From the NCBI RefSeq assembly GCF_016093275.1, contig NZ_JAEDAK010000014.1:60276-124275 (forward strand): a stretch of 64,000 nucleotides of DNA, written 5' to 3'. The notes below the pieces were generated by a model. That model ran no database searches. It was not told the DNA's origin and worked only from the letters and a program-made list of their open reading frames with translations. The position numbers and the translations under genes were made by a program. The DNA is from Inhella proteolytica (GTDB taxonomy: Bacteria; Pseudomonadota; Gammaproteobacteria; Burkholderiales; Burkholderiaceae_C). Positions 50,576 to 59,326 of the stretch are shown here, piece after piece; position 1 is the stretch's first letter; each line of letters starts with the position of its first letter.

Positions 50576-50994
50576 CAGCGGAAGGTGGCCAGCAGGATGT
50601 TGGTCTCGGTGTTGGCGATGCCCTTGATCAGGCGGATGCGCTCCAGCACCTTCGAAAGCTCGGCCATCGACTCGGCGCGCAGCTCGGCCAGCAGGTCCCA
50701 GCGGCCATTGGTGTCGTGCAGGCTTTCCACCGCGGGCTCGCCCAGCAGCGCGGCAGTGACGGCGCGGGTCTGGTTGCCTTCCACCAGCACGCCCATCCAG
50801 GCGCGGATGTAGTTGGGCTCGGCCTCGGGCTTGAGCCGCACCGTGTAGCCGACGATGACCTGATCGTCCTCCAGCTTGCGCAGGCGGTTCGTCACCGTGC
50901 CGCGCGACACGCCCAGCTTGGCCGCCAGCGCGGCCACGTTCATGCGCGCGTCCTTGCGCAGCAGGGCAATCAGTTGGCGGTCCAGCTCGTCCAT
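50575..50994 (-). CDS. Lrp/AsnC family transcriptional regulator
   Basis: 139 residues from the ATG at 50994. Seen: helix-turn-helix LDRQLIALLRKDARMNVAALAAKLGVSRGTVTNRL; DDQVIVGYTVRL; then the RAM ligand domain (RAWMGVLVEGNQTRAVTAAL, AVESLHDTNGRWDLLAEL, IRLIKGIANTETNILL). Such proteins sense amino acids. Candidate targets by position are the adjacent cyclase gene, the AstE-like hydrolase upstream, or ocd about 2 kb away; this is inference. Confidence 0.94.
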   Translation of the reverse strand: MDELDRQLIALLRKDARMNVAALAAKLGVSRGTVTNRLRKLEDDQVIVGYTVRLKPEAEPNYIRAWMGVLVEGNQTRAVTAALLGEPAVESLHDTNGRWDLLAELRAESMAELSKVLERIRLIKGIANTETNILLATFR

Positions 50995-51002
50995 CGGCGC
51001 GC

Positions 51003-51965
51003 TCAGCGGAAGCGCTCGGTGTCGCGCGCCAGGTAGAACCACTCCTGGCCGGCGCGCGCCTTGGGGTTGGGGAAGACGATGGCGCCATCGTGCGGGGCGT
51101 ACACGGCGCGGCCGTCGTGGTGGTGGCCGATCAGCTCGCCGGCGCGCACGCGGTCGAAGCTGACCCAGGGCTTGACGAACTGGTCGTCGGCATGGGCCTT
51201 GTCCTGCACCGTCACCAGGCTCAAGCCGGCCATGCTCTGCACGGCGGGCGCTTCGCCCTCGATCAGGCCCAGGTGCAGCAGGGTGTTGACGATGGCCCGG
51301 TAGGCCACCTCGGGCGCCTGCGGGTCGGCGTGCTGGCCGCATTCCAGCGTCAGCGCCCAGCCGCCCAGGGCGCGCATGGTCTCGGTGGTGCCCACGCCAT
51401 AGGCCTCGTCCAGGTCCACGGTGGCGGCCACCTCGGGCGCCAGCGAAACCGCCCAGGCGCGGCGGCGGTGCACGCCCTCGGCGTAGGTCTGCAGCCAGCC
51501 GTCCACACCGCGCTGCACGCCCAGCACCTTGGCCAGGGCCAGCTCCTTGGCGGCGTGCTGGAAGGGCTGCAGAGGGCCGTCGTTGTTCTCGGGGCCCACC
51601 ATCACGAAGGGCTGGCCCTGGGCCTGGAAGCTGTGCAGGTCCAGCAGCACCTCGTGCTGAGCCAGCAGCGGGCACAGCCAGTTGGCGATGTGGTCCTCAA
51701 AGTCCTTGGGCTCGGAGGTGGCACGCAGGCGTCGGTTGAGGTTGCGGTCGCCGTTGCGCTCGCCCTTCTGGTAGGCCAGCGGGTTGGTGATGGGCACGAA
51801 GGTGACACGGCCGCGCGCGAGGCGGCGCTCGCCGCGCTCGAACTCCGCCACCAGGCGGCGGATGGCCTGGGTGCCGCAGACCTCGTTGCCATGCACCGCG
51901 CCGGTGACGATCAGACGCGGGCCGGCCAGCGGGCTTTCGAAGCAGACAGACTGAAAGTGGTGCAT
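51003..51965 (-). CDS. Succinylglutamate desuccinylase/aspartoacylase-family zinc hydrolase
   Basis: 320 residues from the ATG at 51965. M14-like zinc amidohydrolase fold. Seen: RLIVTGAVHGNEVCGT with zinc ligands His25 and Glu28; PITNPLAYQKGERNGDRNLNRRL with substrate-binding Arg/Asn; LLDLHSF with the third zinc ligand; and LTLECGQH with the catalytic Glu. The specificity (succinylglutamate, N-acetylaspartate, a peptide or an ectoine derivative) cannot be read; there is no ast operon nearby. It lies between the Lrp regulator and the divergent DadA-like gene, so it may act on amino-acid derivatives sensed by that regulator. Confidence 0.88.
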   Translation of the reverse strand: MHHFQSVCFESPLAGPRLIVTGAVHGNEVCGTQAIRRLVAEFERGERRLARGRVTFVPITNPLAYQKGERNGDRNLNRRLRATSEPKDFEDHIANWLCPLLAQHEVLLDLHSFQAQGQPFVMVGPENNDGPLQPFQHAAKELALAKVLGVQRGVDGWLQTYAEGVHRRRAWAVSLAPEVAATVDLDEAYGVGTTETMRALGGWALTLECGQHADPQAPEVAYRAIVNTLLHLGLIEGEAPAVQSMAGLSLVTVQDKAHADDQFVKPWVSFDRVRAGELIGHHHDGRAVYAPHDGAIVFPNPKARAGQEWFYLARDTERFR

Positions 51966-52117
51966 GCGCGCCAGTGTGCCAGCGGCCCTGGCGCCGCCGC
52001 CCTGCGGAATGCCCCGGACATGCAATGCGGTTATGGGCGGCGCCTGCGCTTTCATTGGGCGCGCAGCCGGCCTTCTCGTAGCCTGCAGGCCGTCTTGATT
52101 GAAAAAGCAGGGAGCCT

Positions 52118-53371
52118 GTGCGCGTGCAGCAGCTGGTCGTGATCGGAGGGGGTGTGGTGGGCCTGTCCACCGCCTGGAACCTGCTGGAGGCCGGCCATCG
52201 CGTCCGCCTGCTGGAGCGCCAGCCCGAGCTGGCCGCGGGCGCCAGCCATGCCAATGGCGGTCAGCTCAGCTACCGCTATGTCTCGCCGCTGGCCGATCAG
52301 GGCGTGCCGCTCAAGGCCCTGCGCTGGCTGATGGACCCGGAGGGTCCGCTGCACTTCCGCCCCGAAGCCCGCTGGGCGCAGTGGAGCTGGCTGGCGCAGT
52401 TCCTGTGGCGCTGCCGCGGCAGCGTGAACCGCGCCACCACCGAGCGCCTGCTGGCGCTGGGCGCCTTCAGCCAGCGCGCCTTTGCCGACCTGGCGCTGCA
52501 GGCCGACCTGCAGGACATCCAGCTGCGCAGCCCGGGCAAGCTGGTGGTGTACCGCCGCCCCGAGGAATTCCGCCAGGTGCAGGCGCGTCTGAACGGCGCC
52601 GGCCCCGAGCAGGCGCTGGACCGCGCCGCCTGCGTGGCCCTGGAGCCTGCGCTGGCCGAGGGCGCCAGCCAGCTGGCCGGCGGCATCTTCACCCCCGGCG
52701 AGGCGGTGGCCGACTGCCAGCGCCTGTGCCTGGCCTTGGGCGAGCGCCTGCGCGCCCACCCGCGCTTCGAAGGCCAGCTGAACACCGCCGCCACCGGCTT
52801 CGTGCTGAACCAGGGCCGCGTGCGCGGCGTGCGCACCGCCGCAGGCGTGCTGGACGCCGACGGCGTGGTGCTGGCCGCCGGCCTGCAAAGCCGCGCCCTG
52901 GCGGCGCCGCTGGGCATCCGGCTGCCGCTTTACCCGCTCAAGGGCTACAGCCTCACCGCGCCCATCGCCCCCGAGCACCGCGCGCCCGAAGTCAGCGTCA
53001 CCGACTTCGAGCGCAAGACCCTGTACGCCCGCATCGGCCAGGAGCTGCGCGTGGCGGCCATGGTGGACCTGGTGGGCGAGGACGAACACATCGATCCGCG
53101 CCGCCTGCAGGCCCTGCAGCGCCATGTGCGCGAGCTCTTCCCCCAGGCGGCCGACTACAGCCGCGCCCGCCCCTGGACGGGCCTGCGCCCCGCCACCCCC
53201 GGCGGCGCACCCATCCTCGGCGCCAGCCCCGTACCCGGCCTGTGGCTGAACGTCGGCCACGGCGCGCTGGGCTTCACCTTCGCGTTCGCCTCGGCGCGCA
53301 TCCTGGCCGAGCTGGTCTCGGGCCGCAGCAGCCCCTTGCCCCTGGACGGCCTGACACTGCAGGCCGCATGA
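52118..53371 (+). CDS. FAD-dependent D-amino-acid dehydrogenase-like protein (DadA family)
   Basis: 417 residues. Seen: N-terminal FAD fold LVVIGGGVVGLSTAWNLLEAGHRVRLLER; GASHANGGQLSYRYVSPLAD, a DadA-type block; GGIFTPGEAVADCQRLC; ARPWTGLRPATPGGAPILG; and GLWLNVGHGALGFTFA, the FAD-proximal C-terminal block. It deaminates D-amino acids, classically D-alanine, to 2-oxoacids, passing electrons to the respiratory chain. GTG starts at 52118 or 52124 are both possible; GGGAG at 52110-52114 suits the second better. Its stop overlaps the next start (ATGA). Confidence 0.9.
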   Translation: MRVQQLVVIGGGVVGLSTAWNLLEAGHRVRLLERQPELAAGASHANGGQLSYRYVSPLADQGVPLKALRWLMDPEGPLHFRPEARWAQWSWLAQFLWRCRGSVNRATTERLLALGAFSQRAFADLALQADLQDIQLRSPGKLVVYRRPEEFRQVQARLNGAGPEQALDRAACVALEPALAEGASQLAGGIFTPGEAVADCQRLCLALGERLRAHPRFEGQLNTAATGFVLNQGRVRGVRTAAGVLDADGVVLAAGLQSRALAAPLGIRLPLYPLKGYSLTAPIAPEHRAPEVSVTDFERKTLYARIGQELRVAAMVDLVGEDEHIDPRRLQALQRHVRELFPQAADYSRARPWTGLRPATPGGAPILGASPVPGLWLNVGHGALGFTFAFASARILAELVSGRSSPLPLDGLTLQAA

Positions 53372-54597
53372 ACGACCCGGACCTGGCGCAGGCGCTGCGC
53401 GCCGCCGTGCAGGCGCTGCAGCTGCACACGATTGCCGACCCGCAGGACGGCGGCCGGCCGCTGCGCCACTTTCCCAGCCTGGACCTGGCCGTGGTGGGCT
53501 TCGCCCCGGGCCAGGCGCCCATCGCCGCCAATGTGCTGTTCTCGCGCACCCGGCCGCATGGCTGGCTGGCCGATTTGCCACCCGACGCCGGGCCCGTGCG
53601 CGGCATCCAGTTCCTGGCCGATGTGCGCGATGCCGAGGGCGTCTCCATCGCCTGGGCGCCGCAGAGCGACTGGCGCGCCCTGCCCGCCACGCCGCTGTGG
53701 GGCGCGGGCGAACCCATGCGCGCGCCCTACCCCGCCTCGCTGCTCAAGCTGATGCTGGCCGTCGGCCTGGCTTGGTGCTGCCAGCAGGGCTGGGGCCGCT
53801 ACGAAGACGACTGGACCTTCGAGGGCGAGCGCCGCCCCTTGCGCGACTGGCAGTTCGACATGCTGGCGGTGAGCTGCAACCGCGCCACCTCGGCGGCCGT
53901 GGCCTGGCTGCATGCCTGCGGCGCCATCCGCCGCGCAGCCGATACCGAGGTGCACAACGAACTGCACCGCCTCTTCGACGCACTGGGCCTTCCCACGCTG
54001 CGCCTGGCCAACACCCAGCCCGATGGCGGCTGGGGCAATGCGGCCGGCGCCGGCGTGGGGCAGATCCAGATGACCGCCTGGGACACCGTGCGCCTGCTCT
54101 GGTGGCTGGACCCCGACGCTCCGTCCCCACCCTGGCTGCCGCCCGCTGCACCGCGCCTGCAGCCCGCGCTGCGCGACGAAGTGCTGCGCGGTCTGCAGGA
54201 ACAGGGGCTGGACACGGTGCTGAGCAGCGGCAGCCTGGCCGGCCTGCCGGGCCAGGCCGCAGGCCTGCCCAACCGCCTGAACGCCCGCTGGCTGCAGGCC
54301 GATGGCGGCTGGCGCGCCGGCGACTACGCCCTGCCCGGCGACCTGCGCCCCCTCACCCAAGCCGGTGAGCTGCGCTTCGCCCACAAGATCGGCAACACCG
54401 AGAACTACGCCGCCGATGCCGGCATCGTGCAGGGCATCGCCCCGGCGCGCCGGCATTACCTGGTGGCCTTCCTCAGCAACCTGGGCAGTCGCTACGCCTG
54501 GCACCCGCTGGCCAGCGGCCCCCAGCAACTGGCGCAACTGGGCGCCGCATTGGATGCCCTGATGCGCGACCGCCTGGAGAACTGCGATGCCGTCTGA
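53368..54597 (+). CDS. Serine hydrolase with class A beta-lactamase/PBP-like active site
   Basis: 409 residues. Seen: SLLK at 124-127 (S-x-x-K nucleophile motif), SCN at 169-171 (S-x-N motif) and HKIG at 339-342 (K-[TI]-G motif), in the order and rough spacing of penicillin-recognising serine hydrolases. There is no signal peptide, so it is probably cytoplasmic, which argues against a true beta-lactamase or PBP and for a peptidase acting on internalised peptides. It is co-translated with the DadA-like gene (ATGA) and overlaps ldcA by 11 bases. Substrate unproven; a muropeptide-derived peptide fits the context. Confidence 0.82.
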   Translation: MNDPDLAQALRAAVQALQLHTIADPQDGGRPLRHFPSLDLAVVGFAPGQAPIAANVLFSRTRPHGWLADLPPDAGPVRGIQFLADVRDAEGVSIAWAPQSDWRALPATPLWGAGEPMRAPYPASLLKLMLAVGLAWCCQQGWGRYEDDWTFEGERRPLRDWQFDMLAVSCNRATSAAVAWLHACGAIRRAADTEVHNELHRLFDALGLPTLRLANTQPDGGWGNAAGAGVGQIQMTAWDTVRLLWWLDPDAPSPPWLPPAAPRLQPALRDEVLRGLQEQGLDTVLSSGSLAGLPGQAAGLPNRLNARWLQADGGWRAGDYALPGDLRPLTQAGELRFAHKIGNTENYAADAGIVQGIAPARRHYLVAFLSNLGSRYAWHPLASGPQQLAQLGAALDALMRDRLENCDAV

Positions 54598-55489
54598 CTT
54601 CAACCCGCTGCCGCCGCTGGACGCCGGTGCCTGCCTGGGCGTCATCGCCCCCGCCGGGCCGCCCAGGCCCGGCCTGCTGGAGCAGGTGCCGGCGCAGGTC
54701 AAGGCGATGGGCTACCGCGCCAAGCTCTTCCCCGGCTGTGCCGGCCCGAGCCACCTCGACTTCCTGGCCGCGCCGGACGCACAGCGCCTGACCGACCTGC
54801 ACGCCGCCTTGCTCGACCCCGAGGTGGACGCCCTGCTCTGCCTGCGCGGCGGTTACGGCTGCCTGCGCCTGCTGGATGGCGTTGACCGCGCGCTGCTGCG
54901 CGCCCACCCCAAGCCCTTGATCGGCTACAGCGACATCACCACCCTGCTGGCGCTGTGGAACCGCGAAGGCCTGGCCGGCTGGCACGCCCCCATGCCGGCT
55001 TCAGATTGGCTGGCCGCGGGCGGCGAGGCCGACCGCCAGACCCTGGCCGCCGCCCTGCGCCGCGGCCTGGAGCCCGAGTGGACCGAGCGCCTGCCCGAGC
55101 CCCACCCGCTCAGCCGCCCCGCCCCCGTGGTGCACGGGCCGCTGCTGGGCGGGAACCTCTCGGTCTGGGCCTCCGGCCTGGCGACGGACGGCCTGCCCCC
55201 GGTGGACGGCGCCATCCTGTTCTTCGAAGACATCTCCGAAGACCCCTACCGCGTGGACCGCTACCTCACCCAGCTGCGCCTGGCCGGGCATCTGGACGCC
55301 GCGGCCGGCTTCCTGCTCGGCCGCTTCAGCGAGGCGGCCGATGCCAGCGCCGTGCTGGCCGACCACCTGCACCCGCTGAACAAGCCCGTGCTGGCCGGCT
55401 GGCCCAGCGGCCACGGCCAGCCCAACCGGCCCCTGCCCCTGGGGCCGCTGGTGCGCATGGATGTGGCGGCGCGTCAGCTCAGCTGGTGA
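54587..55489 (+). CDS. ldcA: Muramoyltetrapeptide LD-carboxypeptidase (S66 family)
   Basis: 300 residues. It removes the terminal D-alanine from cytoplasmic muropeptide tetrapeptides during peptidoglycan recycling. Seen: VIAPAGPP at the start; LRGGYGCLRLLDGVD; nucleophile Ser115 in GYSDIT; LLGGNLSVWASGLAT; Glu214 in FFEDISEDPYR; and His276 in SGHGQPNRPLPLG: the complete Ser-Glu-His set. It is last of three overlapping genes. D-alanine released here is a natural substrate for the DadA-like enzyme at the head of the operon. It converges on the SbtA-like gene with 16 bases of overlap. Confidence 0.94.
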   Translation: MPSDFNPLPPLDAGACLGVIAPAGPPRPGLLEQVPAQVKAMGYRAKLFPGCAGPSHLDFLAAPDAQRLTDLHAALLDPEVDALLCLRGGYGCLRLLDGVDRALLRAHPKPLIGYSDITTLLALWNREGLAGWHAPMPASDWLAAGGEADRQTLAAALRRGLEPEWTERLPEPHPLSRPAPVVHGPLLGGNLSVWASGLATDGLPPVDGAILFFEDISEDPYRVDRYLTQLRLAGHLDAAAGFLLGRFSEAADASAVLADHLHPLNKPVLAGWPSGHGQPNRPLPLGPLVRMDVAARQLSW

Positions 55490-56439
55490 GCCACCGCGCT
55501 GTAGAGCGGAATGCCGAGCAGGATGTTGAAGGGGAAGGTCAGCCCCAGGGACATGCCGAAGTACAGCGCCGGGTTGGCCTCGGGGATGGCCACCCGCAGC
55601 ACCGCCGGCACGGCGATGTAGGAGGCGCTGGCCGCCAGCACCATCAGCAAGGTGGTGTCGCCCACCGAAAGGCCGAACAGCTGCGCCAGGCCCAGCGCCA
55701 AGCTGGCATGCACCAGCGGGCCCAGCACGGCATAGGCCAGCAACCAGGGTGAGCAGCCGCGCAGCGCACCGAAGTTGCGCGCCGCCAGCAGGCCCATGTC
55801 CAGCAGGAAGAAGGCCAGCATGCCCTTGAACAGATCGCCCGAGAACGGCTGCATGGCGCGCTGACCGGCCTCGCCTGTGAGGAAGCCCACCGCGATGGCA
55901 CCGAGCAGCAGCAGCTGCGCGCCGTCGGTCAGCGATTCGTGCAGCACCTGGCGCAGCCCGTGCGGAGCGCCCCCGCCAGGTGCCGCGGCCTGCAGGCGGC
56001 GCGCGTGGTTGGCCAGCAGCACCGCCATGATGATGGCGGGCGACTCCATCAGCGCCATCGCCGCGGGCATGTGGCCGCTGAAGGCCACGCCCTGGTTTTC
56101 CAGGTGCTGCACGGCCGTGATGAAGGTGACCGCGCTCACCGAGCCGTAGGTGGCGGCCAGGGCCGCGGCGTCGAAGCGCGAGAGCAGCCGGCGCAGCAGC
56201 CAATAGCCCAGGGCGGGCACGGCAAAAGCCAGCGTGACGGCGCAGCCCAGACCCACCAGCACCTCGGGGGTGAAGCCCGTCTTGGCCAGCGCGAAGCCGC
56301 CCTTCAGGCCCAGGGCCATCAGCAGGTAGAGCGAGAGAAAGCGCGCAATCGGCGGGGGGATCTCCAGGTTGGAACGCACGGCGCCGGCCAGCAGGCCGAA
56401 CACGAAGAAGAGGATGGCGGGATCGAGTAGGTTTTGCAT
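55474..56439 (-). CDS. SbtA-like sodium-dependent bicarbonate permease
   Basis: 321 residues with about ten hydrophobic segments. Seen: PAILFFVFGLLAGAVRSNLEIPPPI at the N-terminus and LSLYLLMALGLKGGFAL, AATYGSVSAVTFITA and MALMESPAIIMAVLLA, all strong family blocks. In cyanobacteria SbtA imports bicarbonate with sodium; in heterotrophs the substrate is not established. No SbtB-type PII partner is next to it. It is divergent from a LysR regulator across a region with a palindrome (56471-56507), and the LysR protein is its likely regulator. Confidence 0.88.
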   Translation of the reverse strand: MQNLLDPAILFFVFGLLAGAVRSNLEIPPPIARFLSLYLLMALGLKGGFALAKTGFTPEVLVGLGCAVTLAFAVPALGYWLLRRLLSRFDAAALAATYGSVSAVTFITAVQHLENQGVAFSGHMPAAMALMESPAIIMAVLLANHARRLQAAAPGGGAPHGLRQVLHESLTDGAQLLLLGAIAVGFLTGEAGQRAMQPFSGDLFKGMLAFFLLDMGLLAARNFGALRGCSPWLLAYAVLGPLVHASLALGLAQLFGLSVGDTTLLMVLAASASYIAVPAVLRVAIPEANPALYFGMSLGLTFPFNILLGIPLYSAVAHQLS

Positions 56440-56470
56440 GGCGGGGCGCGATGGTGGCCATGTCCGCCCA

Positions 56471-56507
56471 TCCGATCAAGTGATATGTTCCGATGCAACC
56501 GATCGGA
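56471..56507. promoter_or_regulatory. Inverted repeat between the SbtA-like and LysR genes
   Basis: TCCGATC (56471-56477) and GATCGGA (56501-56507) form perfect 7-bp arms 23 bases apart. It lies 8 bases before the LysR start and 32 bases from the divergent permease start, the usual place for a LysR operator controlling both. Confidence 0.55.
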
Positions 56508-56514
56508 CTATTTG

Positions 56515-57456
56515 ATGGATTACCGAACCCCACCCGGCCTGGAAAAGCCCTGGACCATCAGCCTGGCGCAGCTGCGCAGCTTCGAGGCCGTGGAGCGCCT
56601 GGGCGGCGTGGGCCGCGCCGCCGAAGCCCTGCATCTGGCGCAGCCCACCGTCTCCACCCAGCTGCGCGAACTGGCCCAGGGCCTGGGCCTGACCCTGTTC
56701 GAACCGCAAGGCCGCGGCCTGGTGCCCACGCCGGCCGGGCGCCGCCTGGCGCAGACGGTGCGCGAGCTCGGCGCCTGCTGGCAGCAGTTCGAGGACGACG
56801 TGGCCGCCCTGCAGGGCCTGCGCCAGGGGCGGCTGCGCATTGCCGCCGTCACCACCACCGAATACTTCCTGCCCGACCTGCTCGGCCCCTTTGCGCGCGC
56901 CTACCCGGGCATTGCCATCGAGCTGGCGGTGGAGAACCGCGACGCCGTGGTGGCGCGGCTGGAGCGCGGTGACGACGAGCTGGCCGCCATGATGCTGCCG
57001 CCCGCCCACCTGCCGCTGGCGCGCTGGCCCTTCCTGGAGAACCCGCTGGTACTCATCGCCCCGGCCGACCACCGCCTGGCCAAGCGCCGCCGCCTGCAGC
57101 TGGCCGATCTGGTGGCCGAACCCCTGCTGGTGCGCGAGGCCGGCTCCGGCACGCGCGTGGTGACGGAGCAGGCCTTCGCCGAGCACGGCATCCAGTGGCC
57201 GGCGCGCATGGCGCTGGGCAGCAACGAAGCCATCAAGCACGCGGTGCGCGCCGGCCTGGGGCTGGCCGTGCTCTCTCGCCACACCCTGGCCGCCGACCCC
57301 GCCAGCGAAGGCCTGGTGGTGCTGCCGGTGCAAGGCTTTCCGCTGCGCCGCCAGTGGCAGCTGGTGTGGCGGCAGGACCGCGCCCTCTCCCTGCCCGCCC
57401 GCACCCTGCTGGACGACCTGCGCAGCCGGCTGGGCAGCGCGCCGCAGCCGGCCTGA
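56515..57456 (+). CDS. LysR family transcriptional regulator
   Basis: 313 residues from the ATG at 56515. Seen: helix-turn-helix ISLAQLRSFEAVERLGGVGRAAEALHLAQPTVSTQLREL; QGRGLVPTPAGRRL; then the periplasmic-binding-like effector domain beginning GRLRIAAVTTTEYFLPDLL and ending AGLGLAVLSRH. The N-terminal lead is slightly long for the family, and the effector domain resembles CbbR-type regulators of carbon-fixation and bicarbonate genes, which suits the divergent SbtA-like permease. The effector is unknown. Confidence 0.93.
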   Translation: MDYRTPPGLEKPWTISLAQLRSFEAVERLGGVGRAAEALHLAQPTVSTQLRELAQGLGLTLFEPQGRGLVPTPAGRRLAQTVRELGACWQQFEDDVAALQGLRQGRLRIAAVTTTEYFLPDLLGPFARAYPGIAIELAVENRDAVVARLERGDDELAAMMLPPAHLPLARWPFLENPLVLIAPADHRLAKRRRLQLADLVAEPLLVREAGSGTRVVTEQAFAEHGIQWPARMALGSNEAIKHAVRAGLGLAVLSRHTLAADPASEGLVVLPVQGFPLRRQWQLVWRQDRALSLPARTLLDDLRSRLGSAPQPA

Positions 57457-57457
57457 C

Positions 57458-58843
57458 TCACCAGCCCATCTGCGCGCCCAGCGCCAACAGCAGCAGCGCG
57501 ATGGCGAAGTAGGCCGCCTGCATCTTCAGCATGGCGCGCACCCAGGTGGTGTAGGGGATGCCGGCCAGCGCCAGCACGCCCACGGTGATGCCCGAGGTCG
57601 GGATGATGGGCGTGCTGAGCTCGCCGAACTGGAAGGCCAGGATGGCGAGCTGGCGCGTCACCCCCACCAGGTCCGCCAGCGGCGCCATGATGGGCATGGT
57701 CAGCGCCGCCTGCCCGGTGCCGCTGTGGATGAAGAAATTGATGACCGACTGGATCACGAACATCTTCTGCGCCGAGAACATCGCCGAGCTGCTCTCCACG
57801 TAGGGCACCAGGGCGTGCAGCAGGGTGTCGATGATGTGGCCGTCGCGCAGCAGCACCACCGTGGCCTTGGCCAGGGCGATCACCAGCGCGGTGCTCACCA
57901 GGTCCTTGGCGCCTTGCACGAAGGCCGCCACCCAGTCGTCCGCCTTCAGCCGCGCCACCAGGCCCACGGCCACCGCCATCACCAGGAAGAGCGCGGCGAT
58001 CTCGTGGATGTACCACTGGTAGCGCACCACGCCCACGATCATGGCGATCAGCGTGCCGGCGAACAGCGCCAGCACCAGCTTGTGCGTCAGCCGCATGCCG
58101 GTGAAGGCCTCAAACGCCGCCAGGTCCAGGGTCTTGCGCTTTTCCTCGTCCAGTTCGTAGGTGAAGCTGCGGCGCGGGTCGGCCTTGATGCGCGCGGCAT
58201 ACACCATCAGGAAGGCGATGGTGACCGCCGTGAACACCGCCCAGCACAGGAAACGGAAACCCAGGCCGGAGAACATCGGTACGCCGGCGATCTGCTGCGC
58301 AATGCCCACGTTGAACGGGTTCAGGAAGGCGGTGGCGAAGCCGATCTGCGAGCCCACGAAGGGGATCGCCACGCCCACCACCGAGTCGTAGCGCAGTGCC
58401 AGCGCCAGCGGGATGAAGATCAGCACGAAGGGGATGGCCTCTTCGGCCATGCCGAAGGTCGCCCCGCCGATGGAGAACAAGGTGACGAAGAGCGGGATCA
58501 AGCCCACCCGCACCAGGCCCGAGCGGCTGTGCGCCTTGGCCACCGACTTGATCATGGCGTCGATGGCCTCCGTCTTGTGCAGCACATTGAAGGCGCCGCC
58601 CACCAGCAGCACGAAACCGATGATGAGCGCCGCCTCCACGAAGCCCTTGATGGGCGCCGTCAGCAGCGCCACCAGGCCCTGCGGGTTGGCCGGCACATGG
58701 CGGAAGGAGTCGGGGTCGACCACCTTCTTGCCCGCCACCATCACGGTGTCGTATTGCCCACCGGGCACGACCCAGGTGGCGGCAGCAATCAGCGCCAGCA
58801 GCGCGAACAAAAGAACAAATGTGTTGGGGAGCCTGAGCTTCAT
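57458..58843 (-). CDS. YfcC family integral membrane permease
   Basis: 461 residues from the ATG at 58843. About 12 hydrophobic segments. Seen: LPNTFVLLFALLALIAAATWVVPGGQYD, GGAFNVLHKTEAIDAMI, FSIGGATFGMAEEAIPFVLIFIPLALALRYDSVVGVAIPF, GFATAFLNPFNVGIAQ, NFFIHSGTGQAALTMPIMAPLADLVG. This is the YfcC/ArcD-like family of putative basic-amino-acid or peptide carriers. Substrate unproven. It starts one base after the convergent LysR gene ends. Upstream (58844-58967) I see no other gene before the mobile element. Confidence 0.88.
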   Translation of the reverse strand: MKLRLPNTFVLLFALLALIAAATWVVPGGQYDTVMVAGKKVVDPDSFRHVPANPQGLVALLTAPIKGFVEAALIIGFVLLVGGAFNVLHKTEAIDAMIKSVAKAHSRSGLVRVGLIPLFVTLFSIGGATFGMAEEAIPFVLIFIPLALALRYDSVVGVAIPFVGSQIGFATAFLNPFNVGIAQQIAGVPMFSGLGFRFLCWAVFTAVTIAFLMVYAARIKADPRRSFTYELDEEKRKTLDLAAFEAFTGMRLTHKLVLALFAGTLIAMIVGVVRYQWYIHEIAALFLVMAVAVGLVARLKADDWVAAFVQGAKDLVSTALVIALAKATVVLLRDGHIIDTLLHALVPYVESSSAMFSAQKMFVIQSVINFFIHSGTGQAALTMPIMAPLADLVGVTRQLAILAFQFGELSTPIIPTSGITVGVLALAGIPYTTWVRAMLKMQAAYFAIALLLLALGAQMGW

Positions 58844-58967
58844 CGCAGTCGACCGGGTTGGATGCGGGCGGCGCGAATGTGCCCCGGCGCCCCGGCGCAG
58901 CGGCCACGGCAGGCGGGGCCGCGGCACGGCGGCGCAACAGGGCGTCGCTTGCAGAAAAGTTGCCTAG

Positions 58968-59311
58968 GGCCTGTTAACACTGCGCGGAGCCCCGCGAATG
59001 GGGCCGCCCGGCCGCCAGGCTAGGCGCAGCGCGACGCCCAGACTCGCGTCTGGGCGAGCGCTGCAACGACGCATGGCGGCCGGGCAGCCCCATTCCCTTC
59101 GGATTGCCACCAGACAAAGGCGCCCACTTCGTTGCGAAGCCTCGCCGGGGCTGTGTGTGGACAGTTTGGGCCCTGAGGGCCCGAACTGCCTCACACAGAG
59201 CTGGGCCTCTGGCCCAGCGCGGCCTGCAAGGCCTACCCCGGCTTCATTTCGCGCCTCGTTGGCGCCTTTTCTGGATGGCAACGCGGTGGCTTCGCGCAGT
59301 GTTAACAGGCC
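58968..59311 (-). mobile_element. MITE-like element, copy 1 (344 bp), with CTAG target duplication
   Basis: A non-coding element bounded by terminal inverted repeats GGCCTGTTAACACTGCGCG (left) and its complement (right), flanked by CTAG on both sides (58964-58967 and 59312-59315). It is homologous on the minus strand to copy 2 at 62712-62977, but carries about 78 extra internal bases (roughly 59,130-59,210 here). Internal sequence includes a second large inverted repeat (TTGCCATCCAG... / ...CTGGTGGCAA side), so it can fold into branched hairpins. There is no transposase frame. The CTAG duplication and GGCC-ended repeats recall IS5-family ends; that relation is from memory and untested. Confidence 0.87.
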
Positions 59312-59326
59312 CTAGGCGGGCAGGGT

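Noticed and set aside
58964..59315. Roughly 105-codon frames on both strands inside mobile-element copy 1
   Set aside because: Frames begin or end in the terminal repeats, are unlike any transposase and are not kept in copy 2; the element looks non-coding.
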